A stretch of DNA of 64,000 nucleotides from Bacteroidota bacterium. GTDB taxonomy: Bacteria; Bacteroidota; Bacteroidia; AKYH767-A; OLB10. Below are positions 58,679-64,000 of the stretch, piece by piece. The stretch covers positions 2,914,001-2,978,000 of the forward strand of contig CP064983.1 of the NCBI GenBank assembly GCA_016699635.1, read 5' to 3'. A program made the position numbers and the translations under genes. The notes beneath the pieces are model-generated. The model had not been told where the DNA came from. It did no database searches and saw only the letters and a program-made list of their open reading frames with translations. How positions within the stretch are numbered: the first letter of the stretch is position 1; each line of letters begins with the position of its first letter.

Positions 58679-60574
58679 ATGTGCGGTATTGCCGGTATTG
58701 CATCTTTTACTAAAAGTGCCAAAGATTTTCAGCAACATTTAAAGTCTGCATCATCATGTCTTCGTCAACGAGGGCCTGATAGTGAAGGTTTTTTTATTGA
58801 TGATGATGTTGCATTAGCACATAGAAGGTTGTCTATTATTGATACATCAGCAGCGGCAAGTCAGCCTTTTACTGATGCATCAGGTCGCTATACCATAATT
58901 TATAACGGTGAGTTTTTTAATTATCGTCAGCATAGGCAGCAATTGGTGTCTGAAGGAGTAAAGTTTGCTTCCGATAGCGATACGGAGGTATTATTACAGT
59001 TATACATCAGGAATGGCATCAAATGCCTGCAGTATGTCAATGGATTTTTTGCTTTTTGTATTTATGATAGCCTTGAAAAAACTATTTTTTTAGCAAGAGA
59101 CAGAATGGGCGTTAAACCATTAATTTATTATAGTGATAATGATAAATTTATTTTCGCCTCAGAACTGAAAGCGTTAATGCAGTTTCCTATAGAGCGAAAC
59201 ATTGATCATCAATCGTTATATCATTATTTTCAATTCAACTACATACCTGACCCTTGGACGATTTATAACAATGTAAATAAACTTAGTCCGGGGCATTATA
59301 TGTTTATTGACCTTAAGAGAGGGGCATTAATTGAAGAGACCTGTTATTATTCAATTCCGGAGACTGAAATGTTGGATATGCCCGACTATCAATCAGTACA
59401 GTTGCGTCTTAAAGAGTTAATGACTGATGCCGTAGGATTACGATTAGTAAGCGATGTGTCTCTAGGATGTTTTTTAAGTGGTGGAATAGATTCTTCCGTT
59501 GTAACAGCTTTAGCAGCACAGCAGGTTAATAAGCTCAATACTTTTTCAATAGGATTTAAGGACGAACCATTTTTTGATGAAACAGCATTTGCATTGAAGG
59601 TTGCAGAAATGCATAACACCTCACATCATGTTTTTAAACTTACCAATAGCGAACTTTTTGAGAATCTTGAGGATATATTAAATTATATTGACGAGCCTTT
59701 TGCAGATTCTTCTGCCATTGCTGTTTTCATACTCAGTAAATATACCCGCAAGCATGTAACAGTAGCATTATCAGGCGATGGTGCAGATGAAATGTTTGGT
59801 GGTTACCAAAAACACAGAGCAGAATGGTTAATCAGGAATAAACCTGGTTTGGCACCATTATTAAAAATAGCAGCAGCAGTTTTGCCCTCAAAATTCAGTT
59901 CAAGAGAAAGTTTTATTAAAAACAGAATCAGGCAATTACATCGTTTTACTGAAGGTATTTCTCTAAGCAGTAAGGAGCGTTATTTACGCTGGCGCCCATT
60001 TCAAATTCAGCTTATTTGAAAGAACTGATTTTAAAACCTATTGATAATACAATTGAAAATAGAAATCAACATTTATCAGCATCAGTTAAACAACAAAAAT
60101 CAAATGAACGATGTACTGTTGAGCGACATGAAACTTGTCCTAACCGGAGATATGCTTAGGAAGGTTGACAGTATGAGTATGGCAAATAGTCTGGAGGTGC
60201 GTTCACCATTTTTAGATTATAGGGTAGTGGATTTTGCATTTTCGTTGACAGACAAGTATAAGATTGACAATAAAGCCCAAAAGAAGATAGTTAAAGATGC
60301 TTTCAGATCACTCTTGCCCGAAGAGATTTACCATCGTGGCAAAAGAGGTTTTGAAGTGCCTTTAATTAAATGGTTTCAGACAGAGCTAAAAGATAAAATT
60401 GATTTACTGCTGGGAGAAGAAATGATTCAGAGTCAAGCCTTATTTAATCCAAATACTATTAAACAATTGCGTCATGCTGTTATGAATAATCCATCAGGTG
60501 AATCTCAGGCAAAGATGTGGGCTCTCATAGTTTTTCAAAATTGGTGGCTCACACATCACCTAAAATCCAACTGA
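58679..60574 (+). CDS. asnB: Asparagine synthetase (glutamine-hydrolysing) type amidotransferase, second copy, frameshifted
   Basis: Cys2 nucleophile (MCGIAGIASF), RQRGPDSEGF and YNGEFFNY in the glutaminase domain; FLSGGIDSSVV near residue 265 and LSGDGADEMFGGYQKH in the synthetase domain; C-terminal MANSLEVRSPFLDYRVVDFAF and YHRGKRGFEVPL. Breaks near 60010 (RPFQIQLI-stop; the other frame reads NSAYLKELILKPIDNTIENRN) and near 60095 compensate each other, joining 58679-60019 with 60041-60574. It differs in sequence from the copy at 6.9-8.8 kb. It heads a second polysaccharide locus and is followed 2 bases later by a glycosyltransferase, so a role in amidating a surface polymer is likely (inference). 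Confidence 0.9.
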
Positions 60575-60576
60575 TT

Positions 60577-61767
60577 ATGCCACGTGTACTTCGCATTATA
60601 AACAGACTTAATCTTGGTGGCATTACCTACAATGTTACTTATCTCACACGTTTTATGCAGCCTGAATTTGAAACTATGTTAGTTTCAGGAGTAAAAACCG
60701 AAGACGAAGAAAGTTCAGAATTTATATTAGATCAGTATGAAATAAAGCCTCATTACATCAGGGAAATGAAGCGTGAAATAAACTTTTCATCAGACAGAAA
60801 AGCCTATGCTGAACTTAAAGAATTAATAAAGAAATTTAAACCGGATATTGTTCATACCCATGCTGCAAAAGCAGGTACATTGGGCCGTTTGGCTGCATTT
60901 TCATGCAATGTTCCTGTGGTTGTTCATACTTTTCATGGGCATGTTTTTCATTCTTATTTCAGCCCTCTTAAAACAAAATTATTTATTGAAATTGAACGGT
61001 ATCTTGCTAAAAAAAGTTCAGCTATTGTTACCATAAGCGAATTGCAAAAGCATGAAATCTGTAATGTTTTTAAAGTGAGTGCACCTGAAAAAACACATAT
61101 CATACCTTTAGGCTTTGACCTTAGTAGGTTTAGAGAAAATACAGATGAAAAACGAAAAGCTTTCAGGGAGACATATAAAATAACTGATGATGTAATAGCT
61201 ATAGGCATTATCGGCCGGTTTGCTGCAATAAAAAATCATTCATTCTTCCTTGAAGCAATGAAGTCTGTAGTCTCTAAGACCTCCAAAAAAGTGGTTGCAG
61301 TTTTGATAGGTGACGGTGAGGAACATGAATCTATTTTAGATTGTTGTCGTAAACTGAACATGCCATTTGCAAAAGATGCCTCAGAGTCGGAAACAAAGGT
61401 TGTGCTGACATCCTGGATAAAGGATATTGACAGGGCTTTAGCCGGTTTAGATATAGTAGCGTTGACTTCGCATAATGAAGGAACTCCTGTCAGTTTGATT
61501 GAGGCACAGGCTGCCGGGAAAGCAGTGATTAGCACCAGAGTTGGAGGTGTAGAAAACGTAGTTGCCGAAGGTCATACAGGATTTTTATGTAACAAAGGTG
61601 ATTTGCAATCGTTTGTAAATCAACTCTTGCAACTTGTGGAAGATGAGACATTAAGAAATAAAATGGCTGACAATGGTTGGGAGCATGTTAGAAATAAATT
61701 TCATTATACCCGATTGGTTAGTGATATGAAAAACCTTTATAATGAATTACTTTCAGCCAAAAGATAA
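60577..61767 (+). CDS. Glycosyltransferase family 4
   Basis: 396 residues from ATG 60577 (MPRVLRIINRLNLGGITYNV). The open frame starts 60 bases earlier inside asnB, but that extension is not conserved-looking. GT-B layout: PDIVHTHAAKAGTLGRLAAF and VVHTFHGHVFHSYF in the N-terminal domain; IIPLGFDLSRF, AIGIIGRFAAIKNHSFFLEA, VLIGDGEE and NEGTPVSLIEAQAAGKAVISTRVGGVENVV in the C-terminal domain, with the GT4 E-x7-E-type donor motif. The frame is intact. It sits between asnB and the export genes, so it probably builds the repeat unit of the second polymer. Confidence 0.92.
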   Translation: MPRVLRIINRLNLGGITYNVTYLTRFMQPEFETMLVSGVKTEDEESSEFILDQYEIKPHYIREMKREINFSSDRKAYAELKELIKKFKPDIVHTHAAKAGTLGRLAAFSCNVPVVVHTFHGHVFHSYFSPLKTKLFIEIERYLAKKSSAIVTISELQKHEICNVFKVSAPEKTHIIPLGFDLSRFRENTDEKRKAFRETYKITDDVIAIGIIGRFAAIKNHSFFLEAMKSVVSKTSKKVVAVLIGDGEEHESILDCCRKLNMPFAKDASESETKVVLTSWIKDIDRALAGLDIVALTSHNEGTPVSLIEAQAAGKAVISTRVGGVENVVAEGHTGFLCNKGDLQSFVNQLLQLVEDETLRNKMADNGWEHVRNKFHYTRLVSDMKNLYNELLSAKR

Positions 61768-61826
61768 AAAGATTACTTTGCTAAAAGTTTACTTTTGCAC
61801 AGCGAAAAAAACACCATCCAAATAAA

Positions 61827-62350
61827 ATGAAGAATATCGAAAATTATTGTTAGTCCTTGTGTTCGGAAGTCTGATGACAGGCTGTTCAATCAATTCAAGT
61901 ATCATGTTTAAGACAAAGAAAGATTTTGTTAGTCAACCTGATAGAACTATTGGAAATGTTGAGTATAAAATAGCACCCAATGACATACTTAGTGTTAGTG
62001 TATATACTAATGAAGGAATTAAGTTGATTGACCTTACAGCAAATTCAAATTCATTAAACGATGCTACCAATGTTAATACAGCAATGAATGGTTCTAATCA
62101 ATATACTGTTGATATTGATGGTTTCGTAAAACTACCGATAATCGGAAAAATTAAAATTCAGAATCTAACTACCAGAGAAGCCGATAAACTTCTTGAGCAA
62201 CAATATGCCACATACTATAACAAGCCATTTGTGATAACAAAGGTTTTAAACAGAAGGGTATTGGTTTTTCCAGGAGAAGGTGGTGCCGGTAGAGTAGTTA
62301 CATTAACCAATGAGAACACAACTCTTATTGAAGGACTTGCACTTGCAGGG
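61827..62350 (+). CDS. Polysaccharide export lipoprotein (Wza-like), N-terminal part only; joined to the Wzc-like gene
   Basis: ATG at 61827, with a missing A in the A4 run near 61840. Repaired, it reads MKNIEKLLLVLVFGSLMTGC, a lipoprotein signal. The Poly_export domain follows: VEYKIAPNDILSVSVYTNEG and VDIDGFVKLPIIGKIKIQNLTTREADKLL. The start of the SLBB-type domain is RRVLVFPGEGGAGRVV...TLIEGLALAG. The rest of Wza should continue for 80 or more residues, but the frame runs straight into the membrane segment of a Wzc-like protein at about 62350. A deletion or misassembly is the simplest explanation. Confidence 0.82.
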
Positions 62351-64000
62351 CGCAATGTGGAGTGGTTCTTAATGTTTATGACACTTTCCATAATTGTTTG
62401 GTATGTCATAGTTCGTTATACACCGCCAATGTATGAATCGGCAGCATTGATGAAGTTAAATACCGATAACAATGTTACCAAGGCATTAAATATTACGCGC
62501 GATGTTTATCAGGAACAAAACAATGAAGTAGCCGGTAACCTTGAACTCATTCGTTCAAGTATAATTGTTGGTAAAGCAATAGCCACATTGCCTATGAGGG
62601 TAACCTACATTTCCAAAGGCACATTGCTTGAAAACGAAATGTATAAATCGTGTCCATTTGAAGTAAACTTTTTGGTAAAAGACTCTTTATGGATGGACCG
62701 GCCATTTTACCTTCAGTTTAACAATGAGAAGACATTTGTTTTGTCTTATACACCTGTTGGGCAAAGAGACCAAGTTGATGAAGAATATGAAATTAATAAA
62801 TGGATTCATCTGAATGGAATTTCACTTCAAATAAATATTATTGATTTTCAGCGAATATTAAAATATCAATCACAACTAAAAAGAACACTTTTAAGTTTAT
62901 TATTAATTCCGATAAGGCACTTATTAAGGATTTCAGTTCTAAGCTTTCAGTCATCATGGCTAATCCAGATGCCAAGACAATAAATATCAAAATCAAAGAA
63001 AAAAATGCTACTAAGGCAGCTGATATGTCCAATGCCATCAGCCAAGAGTTTTTGAAGTTTGATGTATTGAGAAGCAGAGAAGCTACAGACCGTATTCTTG
63101 AATTTATTGATACTACACTTTACAGAGTAAATAATGATCTCTCCGAGTCAGAGATGAATCTCGAACGATTTAAAAGTAATAACAGAATCATAACTCCGGA
63201 ATTGCTTGCATCTGACTTAAGTGATAAGATGAGTCAGCTGGAGCTCAGATTAACAGATTATACTTTAAATCTACTTGCTATATCTGAACTTAAAAAAACG
63301 ATAGAGAGTGAGAAGAAAGTTGATGAAAAAATGCTCAGTTTAACCGGAATTTATAAAACCGATGAGATAAAGGACGTGCTAAGTAATTTAAATATTTTAC
63401 TTGATAAACGCGAACAAGCTTTGATAATGGTTACTGATAAAGCAGAATATGTTCAAATGCTTTCCGGAAGAATTCAAAGACAGAAAGATTATTTACTGCA
63501 GTCTGTAGCTTATGAGGAAAATGGCATTAAGCAGAAAAAAGCAGAACTGGAATCGCAATATAGGAAACTGAACAGTAATTATTTGGGTATTCCTGAGCAA
63601 CAAACAGAATTTGAACGGTTACAGCGAATTTTCAATGTAAATGAAAAGTTCTATTCACTTTTACTTGAAAAGAAGGCAGAGTTTTCAATAACTCGTGCCG
63701 GATATGTTTCTAAAAATATTATTCTTGAAGCGGCACGTCCTGCACCTGCACCATATTATCCTAATAAAAGCCTGATACTTAGTTCATGTATTATGGTTGG
63801 GTTTGTTGCAAGTTTTTTATTGATATTTATTAAATATCTGTTTTATAATCAAATTGGGTCTCTTGAAGAAATTGCGCAATATACCGATGCGCCATTATTA
63901 GGAATTGTACCAAGATATAAAAGAGAAATTCCTATCTCGCAATTATTGGTTGACAAAAGTCCAAAATCTGTGATAGCAGAAGCTTTTCGTTCTATTCGAA
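62351..64000 (+). CDS. Wzc-like polysaccharide co-polymerase/tyrosine kinase, start missing, runs off the window
   Basis: It begins in frame with the Wza fragment: RNVEWFLMFMTLSIIVWYVIVRYTPPMYESAALMKL is the first membrane helix and Wzz domain. A missing A at 62878-62882 shifts the frame; after repair the reading stays open to 64000 (KNTFKFIINSDKALIKDF ... SREATDRILEFIDTTLYRVNNDLSESEMNLERFK ... EQQTEFERLQRIFNVNEKFYSLLLEKKAEFSITRAGYV). The second membrane helix is LILSSCIMVGFVASFLLIFIKYL, and the linker AEAFRSIR is just upstream of the kinase P-loop. The kinase domain lies beyond the right edge. It drives chain-length control in the second locus. Confidence 0.87.

Noticed and set aside
61827..64000. 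Genuine Wza-Wzc fusion protein as a new architecture
   Set aside because: Both partners are truncated at the junction, and the surrounding sequence has many other assembly or read errors; kept only as a finding to check.

Overview
The window is low-GC DNA from a member of the Bacteroidota. Four things point there: a type IX secretion (gliding-motility type) C-terminal sorting domain at the left edge, many TAnnTTTG promoter -7 boxes, no Shine-Dalgarno signals, and gene families typical of the phylum (DUF4199, a MMPL/acyltransferase/methyltransferase fusion, a tmRNA tag ending NYALAA). The sequence looks like an unpolished draft. About thirty genes are broken by one-base indels, mostly in A/T homopolymers, and five more carry an in-frame stop inside conserved sequence. 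I annotate these as single genes across the break and give the break position in each entry; most breaks are probably sequencing errors rather than pseudogenes.

Layout. 1-1.9 kb: tail of a secreted protein, then thyA-folA. 1.9-19.3 kb (minus strand): a large exopolysaccharide/capsule locus. Read in its own direction it is Wza-like exporter, Wzc-like tyrosine kinase with a (Gly-Tyr)n tail, ABC flippase, GpsA-like dehydrogenase, methyltransferase, two nucleotidyltransferase-fold proteins, glycosyltransferase, AsnB-like amidotransferase, glycosyltransferase, Wzy-like polymerase, LegB-like dehydratase, sugar-phosphate nucleotidyltransferase and epimerase. Separate -7 boxes suggest at least three transcription units.

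19.4-22.8 kb: phenylacetate catabolism (enoyl-CoA hydratase, paaA, paaB, paaC, paaD). 23-26.6 kb: a four-gene set of NorC-like cytochrome c, MbnP-like copper protein, MbnH/MauG-like di-haem peroxidase and NorB-like haem-copper subunit. The NorB-like helix VI lacks the expected metal-binding His and Glu. This is the most interesting block in the window.

26.7-31.9 kb: mutS2 without an Smr domain, a DUF4256 gene, tmRNA (ssrA), a YebC-family regulator and an FAD reductase. 31.9-38.5 kb (minus): an operon of a trifunctional MMPL-PlsC-methyltransferase protein, a phytoene-desaturase-like flavoenzyme and a halogenase-like flavoenzyme, probably for lipid or aryl-polyene pigment formation. 38.7-49.2 kb: hpd, recR, a sodium:solute symporter, a GlcD-like oxidase, pcrA/uvrD, small membrane and coiled-coil proteins, ornithine aminotransferase and an S1/P1-type nuclease.

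49.2-55.6 kb: an accessory stretch with a REP-associated tyrosine transposase. Its two flanking repeat types recur about 5 kb away around a small Cys-rich ORF. The stretch also holds a KefB-type antiporter, a secreted protein of unknown function and an FAD monooxygenase. 55.5-58.4 kb (minus): terC, a DEAD-box helicase and an EamA transporter. 58.7-64 kb: a second polysaccharide locus (asnB, glycosyltransferase, Wza fragment joined to Wzc), running off the right edge.
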